Assembly (NCBI GenBank): GCA_024762755.1 | Contig: JANTGX010000074.1 | Location: 1 to 9,244, forward strand | Length of the DNA: 9,244 nt | Direction of reading: 5' to 3' | Origin: Gammaproteobacteria bacterium | GTDB taxonomy: Bacteria; Pseudomonadota; Gammaproteobacteria; SZUA-152 | In this document: positions 1 to 6,425 of the stretch, piece by piece | How the letters are laid out: each line of letters starts with the position of its first letter | Position numbering within the stretch: the first letter of the stretch is position 1 | Made by a program: the position numbers and the translations under genes | Notes under the pieces: generated by a model | Told to the model about the DNA's origin: nothing | What the model saw: only the letters and a program-made list of their open reading frames with translations | Database searches by the model: none

Positions 1-485
1 CCACGACCAAGAAGGCCACGACCAAGAAGGCCGCCACCAAGAAGGCCGCCACCAAGAAGGCAGTGACCAAGAAGGCAGTGACCAAGAAGGCAGTGACCAA
101 GAAGGCCGCCACCAAGAAGGCCGCCACCAAGAAGGCCGCCACCAAGAAGGCCGCCACCAAGAAGGCCACGACCAAGAAGGCAGCCACCAAGAAGGCCGCC
201 ACCAAGAAGGCCGCCACCAAGAAGGCCACGACCAAGAAGGCAGCGACCAAGAAGGCAGCGACCAAGAAGGCAGCGACCAAGAAGGCAGCGACCAAGAAGG
301 CAGTGACCAAGAAGGCAGTGACCAAGAAGGCAGTGACCAAGAAGGCTGCGACCAAGAAGGCTGCGACCAAGAAGGCTGCGACCAAGAAGGCTGCGACCAA
401 GAAGGCTGCGACCAAGAAGGCTGCTACCAAGAAGGCTGCTACCAAGAAGGCTGCGACCAAGAAGGCCGTTCGCAAGGGCCGTTGA
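1..485 (+). CDS. AlgP-like / histone H1-like lysine-alanine repeat protein (5' partial)
   Basis: The reading frame is open at the left edge, so the true start lies outside the window; the GTG codons inside the repeat are valine codons rather than likely starts. The visible 160 residues are 31 copies of a pentapeptide X-T-K-K-A (X = A, V or T) followed by the tail VRKGR and a TGA stop. The composition is almost only Ala, Lys, Thr and Val, giving a very basic, low-complexity chain. This resembles the C-terminal tails of AlgP (AlgR3) of Pseudomonas and bacterial histone H1-like proteins, which bind DNA non-specifically and influence nucleoid structure or transcription. That the protein binds DNA is inferred from composition. 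Any folded N-terminal domain is outside the window, so the exact family cannot be decided. The gene precedes hemB by 146 bp and appears to be a separate unit, since a promoter-like sequence lies between them. Confidence 0.8.
   Translation, partial: TTKKATTKKAATKKAATKKAVTKKAVTKKAVTKKAATKKAATKKAATKKAATKKATTKKAATKKAATKKAATKKATTKKAATKKAATKKAATKKAATKKAVTKKAVTKKAVTKKAATKKAATKKAATKKAATKKAATKKAATKKAATKKAATKKAVRKGR
3..467 (+). repeat. 31 x 15-bp in-frame tandem repeat (XTKKA coding)
   Basis: Thirty-one head-to-tail 15-bp units with no indels encode X-T-K-K-A. The ACC AAG AAG core is nearly invariant (one ACC shifted context only), while the flanking codons vary in blocks: GCC/GCC units dominate 108-167, GCA/GCG units fill 243-302, GCT/GCG units fill most of 348-422, and GCT/GCT appears near 423-450. 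Threonine (ACG) X units recur at 168 and 228, and the same triple of GTG units occurs at 63-107 and 303-347. Blocks of identical synonymous codons indicate recent copying by slippage or unequal crossover. Copy number probably varies between strains without changing the frame. Confidence 0.95.
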
Positions 486-499
486 GGCCGATCGCCTGC

Positions 500-528
500 T
501 TGTCCGGCCAAGGGGGCAGTCTTACAAT
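500..528 (+). promoter_or_regulatory. Candidate sigma70 promoter for hemB-aroE
   Basis: TTGTCC at 500-505 (4 of 6 to the -35 consensus) and TACAAT at 523-528 (5 of 6 to the -10 consensus) are separated by exactly 17 bp. Transcription would begin near 535, giving a leader of about 97 nt before the hemB GTG start. It lies just after the stop of the repeat-protein gene and in the right orientation. This is inferred from motif matches only. Confidence 0.5.
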
Positions 529-570
529 CACCGCCTGAGGCCGGATCGGCATGCTGCTTCCCACAAGGCG

Positions 571-615
571 CCATCGGTTACCCATCACATCTCCCGGTCC
601 ATCGGTTACCCATCA
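571..615 (+). repeat. 17-bp direct repeat in the hemB leader
   Basis: CCATCGGTTACCCATCA occurs perfectly at 571-587 and again at 599-615, a 28-bp period. The second copy ends two bases before the hemB Shine-Dalgarno sequence. The sequence between and after the copies is not repeated. The copies lie downstream of the candidate promoter, hence probably in the leader RNA. They could be a binding site pair for a regulator or a remnant of a small duplication; the sequence does not decide which. Confidence 0.85.
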
Positions 616-617
616 TC

Positions 618-622
618 AGGAG
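618..622 (+). promoter_or_regulatory. Ribosome binding site of hemB
   Basis: AGGAG at 618-622 stands nine bases before GTG at 632. It selects this GTG over the longer in-frame ATG at 551, which has no comparable site and would add 27 residues with no likeness to HemB. Confidence 0.75.
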
Positions 623-631
623 TCATACACA

Positions 632-1648
632 GTGTCAAAGCTCGATACCGGCCACGGCCATTTCTCCGCCGTGCGCATGCGCCGCATGCGCCGCGACGAT
701 TTCAGCCGCCGTTTGATGCGCGAGTCTCACCTCGCTGTGGATGATCTCATCTATCCCGTCTTCGTCCTCGAGGGCGAGGGCCAGCGTGAGGCGGTCCCCT
801 CCATGCCGGGCGTCGAGCGGCTGAGCATCGACCTCCTGTTGCAGGAGGCCGACGAGCTGGTGGCCCTGGGCGTGCCGGCCGTTGCCCTATTTCCCGTTAC
901 CCCGGCAGACGTGAAGACCGAAGATGCCCGCGAGGCCTACAACCCGGAGGGCCTCGCCCAGCGCGCCGTGCGGGCGCTGAAGGCGGCACAGCCCAACCTG
1001 GGGGTGATCACCGATGTGGCCCTCGACCCCTTCACCACCCACGGTCAAGACGGCCTCATCGACGACAACGGCTATGTGCTCAATGACGAGACGGTGGCGG
1101 TGCTGGTCAAGCAGGCCCTCTCTCACGCCTCTGCCGGCGCCGACGTGGTGGCCCCCTCGGACATGATGGACGGGCGCATCCAGGCCATCCGCGAGGCCCT
1201 CGAGGCCGCCGGTTTCATCCACACCCGCATCCTCGCCTACTCGGCCAAATATGCCTCCAGCTTCTACGGTCCCTTCCGTGACGCCGTCGGTTCCTCCGCC
1301 AATCTGGGCAGCGGCGACAAGTCCACCTACCAGATGGATCCGGGAAATTCCGACGAGGCGCTGAAAGAGGTGGCGCTGGACCTGAAGGAAGGCGCCGACA
1401 TGGTGATGGTCAAGCCCGGTCTGCCCTATCTGGACATCGTCCGTCGGGTGAAGGACCAGTTCGGCGTGCCCACCTATGCCTATCAGGTGAGCGGCGAGTA
1501 CGCCATGCTCATGGCCGCGGCGCAGAACGGCTGGCTCAACGAGCGGGCGGTGATTATGGAATCCCTGCTCTGCTTCAAGCGTGCCGGCGCCGACGGCATC
1601 CTCACCTACTTTGCCAAGCGCGTGGCGCAGTGGTTGAAAGAGACGTGA
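632..1648 (+). CDS. hemB: Delta-aminolevulinic acid dehydratase (porphobilinogen synthase)
   Basis: The enzyme condenses two molecules of 5-aminolevulinate to porphobilinogen in the cytoplasm, an early step of heme, siroheme and cobalamin synthesis. The chosen GTG start gives 338 residues, the usual family length. Both active-site lysines are present: K206 in YSAKYASSFYGPFR and K261 in MVMVKPGLPYLD. The metal-site segment reads DVALDPFTTHGQDG (128-141), with aspartates where zinc-dependent enzymes such as that of E. coli carry cysteines. This is the Pseudomonas/Bradyrhizobium type, known to be zinc-independent and magnesium-stimulated. The arginine-rich N-terminus (RMRRMRRDDFSRRL) also fits the family's arm that mediates oligomer contacts. 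The stop codon overlaps the start of aroE, so the two genes are translationally linked. A promoter and a direct repeat precede the gene. Identification is very secure. Confidence 0.97.
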   Translation: MSKLDTGHGHFSAVRMRRMRRDDFSRRLMRESHLAVDDLIYPVFVLEGEGQREAVPSMPGVERLSIDLLLQEADELVALGVPAVALFPVTPADVKTEDAREAYNPEGLAQRAVRALKAAQPNLGVITDVALDPFTTHGQDGLIDDNGYVLNDETVAVLVKQALSHASAGADVVAPSDMMDGRIQAIREALEAAGFIHTRILAYSAKYASSFYGPFRDAVGSSANLGSGDKSTYQMDPGNSDEALKEVALDLKEGADMVMVKPGLPYLDIVRRVKDQFGVPTYAYQVSGEYAMLMAAAQNGWLNERAVIMESLLCFKRAGADGILTYFAKRVAQWLKET

Positions 1649-2493
1649 GCGACCTGTTCGACTTCGACGCCCCGCCCGACGCCTACGCGGTGATGGGCAA
1701 CCCCATCGACCACTCCAAGTCACCGCAGATCCACACCGCCTTTGCCCGCCAGACCGGTCAGCGTCTGGTCTATACCGCCATCCAGGTGGACCGGGGCGGC
1801 TTTGCCCAGGCGGTGGGCAACTTCTTCGCCGCTGGCGGCAAGGGGCTCAACGTCACCGTGCCCTTCAAGCAGGAGGCCTGGGCCCTGGCCGAGGTGCGTG
1901 GTGCCGAGGCCGAGCGCGCCGGCGCCGTGAACACCCTGTTGCAGGACACGCAGGGCAGGCTGGTGGGGCGCAACACGGACGGCATCGGCCTGGTGCGCGA
2001 CATCCGTGACAACCACGGCGGTGAGATCCAAGGCCGACGTGTGCTGCTCATGGGTGCCGGCGGCGCCGCGCGCGGTGTGCTCGAGCCCCTGCTGGCACAG
2101 GCACCGTCCGACCTGTTCATCGCCAACCGCACCCCCGGCCGTGCCGTCGAACTGGCCGCCGACTTCGCCGACCTGGGCAGCCTCAGCGGTGGCGGCTTCG
2201 AGGACCTCGCCGGTCGTCGTTTCGATCTGCTGATCAATGCCAGCGCCGCCAGCCTGCAGGGTGAGGTGCCGCCCCTGCCCGACGACCTGCTCGCCGAGGG
2301 CGCCTGGTGCTACGACATGATGTACGGCGCCGAGCCCACCCCCTTCGTGCGCTGGGCCGAGGCCCACGGCGCCGCCCGCGCCCTCGACGGTCTGGGCATG
2401 CTGGTGGAGCAGGCCGCCGAGTCCTTCTACATCTGGCGCGGCGTGCGGCCGCAGACCGCGCCGGTGATCGCCGAGCTGCGCGCCAGCCTCTGA
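1645..2493 (+). CDS. aroE: Shikimate dehydrogenase (NADP+)
   Basis: It reduces 3-dehydroshikimate to shikimate with NADPH in the pathway to chorismate and aromatic amino acids. Family motifs appear in order: GNPIDHSKSP (18-27, substrate-binding serines), NVTVPFKQ with catalytic K75, NTDG with catalytic D112, the dinucleotide-binding loop GAGGAARG (137-144), the ANRT segment that usually contacts the NADP phosphate, and a C-terminal DGLGMLVEQAAESF segment that completes the active site. The usual INATS loop reads INASAAS here, a conservative variant. GTG at 1645 gives 282 residues and overlaps the hemB stop as GTGA, which favours translational coupling; a GTG at 1630 would add five residues inside hemB. 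Immediately upstream is only a weak purine stretch (GAAAGAGA). The gene ends 67 bp before the convergent glutamate-synthase-like gene, with no clear terminator between them. Confidence 0.96.
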   Translation: MSDLFDFDAPPDAYAVMGNPIDHSKSPQIHTAFARQTGQRLVYTAIQVDRGGFAQAVGNFFAAGGKGLNVTVPFKQEAWALAEVRGAEAERAGAVNTLLQDTQGRLVGRNTDGIGLVRDIRDNHGGEIQGRRVLLMGAGGAARGVLEPLLAQAPSDLFIANRTPGRAVELAADFADLGSLSGGGFEDLAGRRFDLLINASAASLQGEVPPLPDDLLAEGAWCYDMMYGAEPTPFVRWAEAHGAARALDGLGMLVEQAAESFYIWRGVRPQTAPVIAELRASL

Positions 2494-2560
2494 GGCCGTG
2501 CCGGGCAGGCGGCGGATGCCTCTCGCGGCCGCGCCCCCATGCAATCGGTTGTCACCCGCA

Positions 2561-4111
2561 TCACGGCGCGTCTTGGTCGCCCGTCTGCCCGCGATAGGCC
2601 GCCATCGGTTCCACCGGCGGGTAGAGCGTATCGAGGGACTGGGTGCGGCCATCGGGCTGAACCACGCGGCAGTGGCGGCGCAGCAGGGCGCGCGGGTGGG
2701 CCACGCCACAGGCATGGGCGATGAGGCCGACGCCATAATGGATCTTGGCCGCGTATTTCTGCACGCGTATGGCCTTCTCCACCGGGTTGAGCCCCTGTTG
2801 CAGGTGACGATTGTGGGTGGTGATGCCGGTGGGGCAGGTGTTGCGGTTGCACTTCATGGCCTGGATGCAACCGAGGGCGAACATGAAGCCGCGCGCCGAG
2901 GCGACGAAGTCGGCCCCCGCGCACAGGGCCCAGGCCACCTCCGCGGGCGTGATCAGCTTGCCCGAGGCGATCACCCGCACGCGCCCACGCAGACCGTAGC
3001 GAGTAAGGATGTCCACCACCACCGGCAGGGTCTCGCGCACCGGCAGGCCCACGTCGTCCATCAGCGGCATGGGTGCCGCCCCGGAGCCGCCATCGGCGCT
3101 GTCGATGGTGATGAAGTCCGGCGCGCTGTCGACGCCGCGGCGCTGGATCTCCTCGCACAGCTGCTCCACCCAGCCATAGGTGCTGAGCACGGTCTTGAAA
3201 CCGGTGGGCTTGCCGGTCACCTCGCGCACATGGGCAACGAAGTCCAGCAGCTCCGCCACGTTGCCGATCTCCGGGTGGCGGTTGGGCGAGATGGAGGCCT
3301 GTCCCGGCGGGATGCCGCGAATATGGGCGATCTCCGGCGTCACCTTCACCGCCGGCAGGATGCCGCCCTTGCCGGGCTTTGCCCCCTGGCTCAGCTTGAT
3401 CTCGAACATCTTCACCGCCGGCAGGTCGGCGATGGCGCGCAGGCGCCCGTCGTCCAGGCCGCCGTCGTCGCGGCGCACGCCGTATTTGGCCGTGCCGATC
3501 TGGAACACCACGTCGCAGCCGCCCTCCAGGTGATAGCTGCTCAGCCCGCCCTCGCCCGTATTCAGCCAGCAACCGGCCAGCTTGGCACCGCGGGACAGGG
3601 CGCGCACCGCCGGTGCGGAGAGGGCGCCGAAGCTCATGCCGGAGATATTGATCAGGGAACCGGCCTGATAGGGTTCACGGCAGCCGGCGCCGATGCACAG
3701 CGGCGGCGCGTTGGTGGCGTCCTCGTCCAGGGTGGGAAAGGGACAGTTGACGAACAAGGGGGTGCCGGTGACGCCGATGTTCTTGGTCGAGCCGAAGGCC
3801 AGGGTGTTGTCCTTGCCGGCGGCGGACTTGTAGACCCACTCGCGCTCGGCGCGGTTGAAGGGCATCTCCTCCCGATCCATGGCGAAGAAGTACTGGCGGA
3901 AGAATTCCCCCAGGGTGCTGAACAGGCCGCGGAAGCGACCGATGACCGGGTAATTGTGGCGGATGGCATCGCGCGTCTGTGTGATGTCGATGACGAATAC
4001 CACCGCCACCGCCAACGCCACCAGGCCGAGCAGGAAGATGAACAGGGCGGCGAGGAAGTCCAGGCCGCCGATGGTGATCTCGTTGAGCATGATGTCTTGG
4101 TCCTCGCGCAT
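2561..4111 (-). CDS. Membrane-anchored FMN-binding glutamate synthase-like protein
   Basis: The 516-residue protein corresponds to the FMN/iron-sulfur synthase domain of the glutamate synthase large subunit, but lacks the N-terminal glutaminase domain. Visible motifs are ISGMSFGALS, GEGGLSSYH, the FQIGTAKYGVR segment, KPGKGGILPAVKVT, SADGGSGAAP (FMN/substrate loop) and a C-x5-C-x4-C set at C415, C421 and C426 followed by PTGI, matching the ligands of a 3Fe-4S cluster. Residues about 19-41 form one hydrophobic helix, so the catalytic domain is probably tethered to the inner membrane. Stand-alone proteins of this kind are widespread and mostly uncharacterised; glutamate synthesis from externally supplied ammonia or an unrelated FMN redox reaction are both possible. 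An ATG at 4090 (seven residues shorter) has an AGGA about 10 nt upstream and is a real alternative start. The gene is alone on its strand with its own promoter. Confidence 0.88.
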   Translation of the reverse strand: MREDQDIMLNEITIGGLDFLAALFIFLLGLVALAVAVVFVIDITQTRDAIRHNYPVIGRFRGLFSTLGEFFRQYFFAMDREEMPFNRAEREWVYKSAAGKDNTLAFGSTKNIGVTGTPLFVNCPFPTLDEDATNAPPLCIGAGCREPYQAGSLINISGMSFGALSAPAVRALSRGAKLAGCWLNTGEGGLSSYHLEGGCDVVFQIGTAKYGVRRDDGGLDDGRLRAIADLPAVKMFEIKLSQGAKPGKGGILPAVKVTPEIAHIRGIPPGQASISPNRHPEIGNVAELLDFVAHVREVTGKPTGFKTVLSTYGWVEQLCEEIQRRGVDSAPDFITIDSADGGSGAAPMPLMDDVGLPVRETLPVVVDILTRYGLRGRVRVIASGKLITPAEVAWALCAGADFVASARGFMFALGCIQAMKCNRNTCPTGITTHNRHLQQGLNPVEKAIRVQKYAAKIHYGVGLIAHACGVAHPRALLRRHCRVVQPDGRTQSLDTLYPPVEPMAAYRGQTGDQDAP

Positions 4112-4166
4112 CCGCCACCGCAGATGTCACAGGTGGCCCCCCTGTGGAGGGTCGGTGGGCGGCAAT

Positions 4167-4196
4167 ATTACACTTGCCTCGGATCGTCGGTGTCAG
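4167..4196 (-). promoter_or_regulatory. Candidate sigma70 promoter for the glutamate synthase-like gene
   Basis: Read on the - strand, CTGACA (4196-4191, 5 of 6 to the -35 consensus) and TGTAAT (4172-4167, 5 of 6 to the -10 consensus) are separated by 18 bp. The predicted start near 4160 leaves a leader of about 50 nt. It sits in an AT-richer patch of the 146-bp divergent intergenic region. No equally good promoter was seen for the divergent acetyltransferase gene. Confidence 0.55.
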
Positions 4197-4245
4197 TTCG
4201 GCACCGAGGCAGCTAGCTTCAACCCGCCGGGCCGCACTCGGCCCC

Positions 4246-4251
4246 AGGAGG
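4246..4251 (+). promoter_or_regulatory. Ribosome binding site of the GNAT gene
   Basis: A perfect AGGAGG lies six bases before ATG at 4258. It fixes this start rather than an upstream in-frame start at 4144, which would add 38 residues unlike the family. Confidence 0.8.
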
Positions 4252-4257
4252 AGTCAC

Positions 4258-4680
4258 ATGGAGATCGCCATCGCCGAGGACGACGCCCAGATCGCCCGCT
4301 GCCAGCCGGTACTGGCGCAACTGCGGCCGCAGGTGGCCGGTGAGGGTTTCGTTGCCCGCATCCGTGTCCTGCAGGCCGGGGGCTACCGCCTGGCCGGCCT
4401 GCAGGAGGCCGGAGAGGTGCGCGCGGTGGCAGGCTTCCGCCTCGCCGAGAATCTCGCCTGGGGCCGCTTCCTCTACGTCGACGACCTGGTCACCGACCAG
4501 GCCTGGCGTTCACGCGGGGCGGGCGCGGCCCTGCTCGCCTGGCTGCAGGCCTACGCCCGTGCACAGGCCTGTGGCCAGCTGCATCTGGATTCGGGCATGC
4601 AGCGCAAGGCGGCCCACCGCTTCTATGAGCGCGAGGGTATGACCACCGCGGGGCTCCATTTCAGTCGGCGCCTCGACTGA
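4258..4680 (+). CDS. GNAT family N-acetyltransferase
   Basis: The 140-residue protein has the layout of a single GNAT domain, which transfers an acetyl group from acetyl-CoA to an amine. The central strand FLYVDDLVTDQAWRSRG leads into the acetyl-CoA pyrophosphate loop R84-S-R-G87-A-G89-A90 and helix ALLAWLQAYARAQ. The later block LDSGMQRKAAHRFYEREGM is the usual motif B region with an AHRFYE helix. The length is normal for the family and a perfect Shine-Dalgarno sequence supports the start. The substrate cannot be told; small GNATs of this kind act on amino acids, antibiotics, polyamines or proteins. The gene is divergent from the glutamate synthase-like gene and convergent with the TPR gene, so it probably forms its own unit. 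Confidence 0.88.
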   Translation: MEIAIAEDDAQIARCQPVLAQLRPQVAGEGFVARIRVLQAGGYRLAGLQEAGEVRAVAGFRLAENLAWGRFLYVDDLVTDQAWRSRGAGAALLAWLQAYARAQACGQLHLDSGMQRKAAHRFYEREGMTTAGLHFSRRLD

Positions 4681-4723
4681 GCGGCGGTTGCAAAGCGTCG
4701 AGTTCGGCGGCCGACAAGGGCAC

Positions 4724-4736
4724 AAGGCATCGCCTT
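4724..4736. other. Short inverted repeat downstream of the GNAT gene
   Basis: AAGGC-ATC-GCCTT forms a 5-bp stem with a 3-nt loop 43 bp after the GNAT stop, between two convergent genes. There is no clear T tract on either strand, so any terminator role is weak speculation. Confidence 0.2.
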
Positions 4737-4784
4737 TCGGTTCTCACATTGCGGTCACGTCAAACCATGCATCATGCAATAGCT

Positions 4785-4809
4785 TGCGGCCGCAGGTCTT
4801 GCGAAAGAC
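4785..4809 (-). terminator. Possible structured 3' end of the four-gene operon
   Basis: About 10 nt past the TPR gene stop, the - strand has a hairpin with stem GTCTT/AAGAC and a 4-nt loop (4809-4796), followed at once by the 10-bp palindrome TGCGGCCGCA (4794-4785). Neither is followed by a run of T, so this is not a standard intrinsic terminator. It may only mark a structured 3' end. Confidence 0.25.
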
Positions 4810-4818
4810 GCCGAGGTA

Positions 4819-5430
4819 CTAGCCTCCACTGGCCAGAAACTGCAGCGCCTCCACGTGGTCTGGGATGCGCTCGAGCACCTTGCGATAGGCCTTGCCTGCG
4901 GCATCCTTGTGGCCCAGCCAGAGATTGGCGCGGGCCAGATAGACCAACGCGTTGGCATCGCTGGGGTAGCGCTCGGCCACTGCCGCGGCGTGCTTGGCCA
5001 GGGCCTGCCACTGTTTCTCTCCTTCCTCGGCGACCATCTTGCGCAGGTGGGCGTAGTAGTTCCACGGCGCCGTCTGCAGCACTCGGTCGGCGTGCGCCGT
5101 GGCCTCGCGCCAGCGCTGTTGGGCGAGCAAGGGCAGTGTCAGGCCGAGGCGGGCGTCTAACGACTTGGGATTGATCTCGAGGGCCGTCTGGTAGTCCTTG
5201 ATGGCCTGGTTGTATTCGCCCTTAAGGTAGTGCAGCCAGCCGCGGCGCAGCATGGCGAAGTCGTTGCGTGGTTCCTGGCGGATGAGGGGCTCGAGGACAT
5301 CGATGGCTGGCTGATACTGGGCCAGGGCCTCCAGACGGTAGCTCTCGGCCCAAGGGCTGGCCGCCCAGGCACTGCTGGTGATGAGCAGGCCTGCGCCGAG
5401 GATGAACAGACGGAAGAGGCTTTTTCGCAT
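4819..5430 (-). CDS. Exported TPR-repeat protein
   Basis: The 203-residue product starts with a signal peptide: basic MRKSLFR, a hydrophobic core, and a likely cleavage site after AWA (residue 23). The remainder is tetratricopeptide-like helical hairpins. The clearest unit covers about 58-91 (RRGWLHYLKGEYNQAIKDYQ, ending ALEINP), another about 163-196 (YLARANLWLGHKDAAGKAYR, ending VLERIP), with degenerate units at about 26-57 and 92-125. TPR proteins are scaffolds for protein contacts, so a periplasmic adaptor role is likely. The start at 5430 is favoured over one seven codons upstream because AGGAG lies seven bases before it, inside the 14-nt gap after the upstream barrel gene. It is the last gene of the - strand operon. 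No catalytic motif is seen and the specific function is unknown. Confidence 0.85.
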   Translation of the reverse strand: MRKSLFRLFILGAGLLITSSAWAASPWAESYRLEALAQYQPAIDVLEPLIRQEPRNDFAMLRRGWLHYLKGEYNQAIKDYQTALEINPKSLDARLGLTLPLLAQQRWREATAHADRVLQTAPWNYYAHLRKMVAEEGEKQWQALAKHAAAVAERYPSDANALVYLARANLWLGHKDAAGKAYRKVLERIPDHVEALQFLASGG

Positions 5431-5444
5431 GGGGTTTCTCCTTG

Positions 5445-6425
5445 TCACCAATGGTGGGACAGCTGCGCGAACAGGTAGCTGCCGTGGTAGGTGTCGTTGC
5501 TGGTGAGGGTCTCGGCCCGGTCGTAGCCGCCCACGAGGAGCAGCTGGCTGTCACGGCCCAGGGTCCATTCGGCACCCAGGGCGGCGGCACCGGTCTGCAG
5601 GTCGGCGATGTTGTATAGGGCATGGGCATCGCCGTCCACGGCGTACAGGCGTTCACCACCGAGCAGGCTGAGGAAGACGCTATGCAGGCCCAGCGGGGGG
5701 TCGATGCCGAACCAGTGGAACCACTTGGCCTCCAGGGCCCGGGTGCTTCGTTTGTCGCCGATGCGGTTGCTGCGCGAGAGGTCGATGACATAGGCGCGCA
5801 GCTGGACCCAGTCATAGGCCTGATTGAAGCCCAGGCCCAGGGTCGGTGTCCATTGCCGCACGTCGAGATCGTCGGTGACGCCGTCGTCGTTCGCATAGTG
5901 GGAGAAGGCGTAGCCCAGGTCGAGGTAGAGGGTCTTGGCGTAGTTGAGGAAGGAGACCACGGGGTGCAGGGCCCAGAAGTCGTCGTAATGGCTGTCGATG
6001 CGCGTCCCGCTGCCGCCCATGGGTCCGGGCAGGGTGGTGGTGATGCGGCTACGGATCTCGTCCTGTCCGGCGTAGCCGTCCAGGCGCAGGGTGAGGGGGC
6101 CGGGCAGCGGATCCGGGTAGACGTTGATGTGCAGGTCGCCGAAGACCACGTGTTCGCGCACCGACTGGGGGGCGTTGAGCAGGCCGGACAGATAGCGCTT
6201 TTCGTTGTAGTTGTAACCCGCGGCGATACCGCCGCGCTCCAGGTAGTCGGCCGTCAGCGACAGACCGACACCGCTCAGGCTGTCGAGTTGCTCGGAGCCA
6301 CTGTAGTGCTTTGTCAGGCCCTGCAGGGCGCTGCCCCAGTACCAGTCGCCGGCCAGCGCGGGGGACGCCAGGGCCAGCCCGACGACGGCGCAGGCGTATT
6401 GTCGCAGTATCTTTTTCGCTTTCAT
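5445..6425 (-). CDS. Probable outer-membrane beta-barrel protein, function unknown
   Basis: The 326-residue product has a signal peptide (MKAKKILRQY, then a hydrophobic core) with a likely cleavage site after SPALA (about residue 25). The mature part is rich in glycine, tyrosine, tryptophan and alternating polar/apolar segments such as GIAAGYNYNEKRYLSG, KTLYLDLGYAFSHYA and SYLFAQLSHHW, as in transmembrane beta strands. The chain ends in tryptophan; a terminal aromatic residue is typical of barrel proteins recognised by the BAM machinery. I do not recognise a specific family. Its ATG overlaps the stop of the transporter-peptidase gene as ATGA, with GAGG nine bases upstream, so the two are translationally coupled. 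A much longer in-frame extension upstream exists only as a shadow within the preceding gene. It could be a pore, a surface receptor or a structural barrel. Confidence 0.8.
   Translation of the reverse strand: MKAKKILRQYACAVVGLALASPALAGDWYWGSALQGLTKHYSGSEQLDSLSGVGLSLTADYLERGGIAAGYNYNEKRYLSGLLNAPQSVREHVVFGDLHINVYPDPLPGPLTLRLDGYAGQDEIRSRITTTLPGPMGGSGTRIDSHYDDFWALHPVVSFLNYAKTLYLDLGYAFSHYANDDGVTDDLDVRQWTPTLGLGFNQAYDWVQLRAYVIDLSRSNRIGDKRSTRALEAKWFHWFGIDPPLGLHSVFLSLLGGERLYAVDGDAHALYNIADLQTGAAALGAEWTLGRDSQLLLVGGYDRAETLTSNDTYHGSYLFAQLSHHW

Noticed and set aside
3..467. CRISPR array
   Set aside because: The units are contiguous 15-bp coding repeats without unique spacers, encoding a continuous basic peptide.
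551..631. A longer hemB start at ATG 551
   Set aside because: The 27 added residues are unlike HemB, there is no good ribosome site, and GTG 632 has AGGAG at ideal spacing and gives the normal family length.
887..1723. A 278-codon open frame on the - strand opposite hemB
   Set aside because: hemB on the + strand is unambiguous; the antisense frame has no domain or start signal.
2494..2560. Intrinsic terminator between the convergent aroE and glutamate synthase-like genes
   Set aside because: Only GC-rich partial complementarity (GAGGC and GCCTC arms) is seen, with a large imperfect loop and no T tract.
2498..4216. A 572-codon open frame on the + strand opposite the glutamate synthase-like gene
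   Set aside because: It is an antisense shadow produced by high GC codon use. The - strand product has full family motifs and a promoter; the + strand translation is His/Ala/Gly-rich without recognisable domains.
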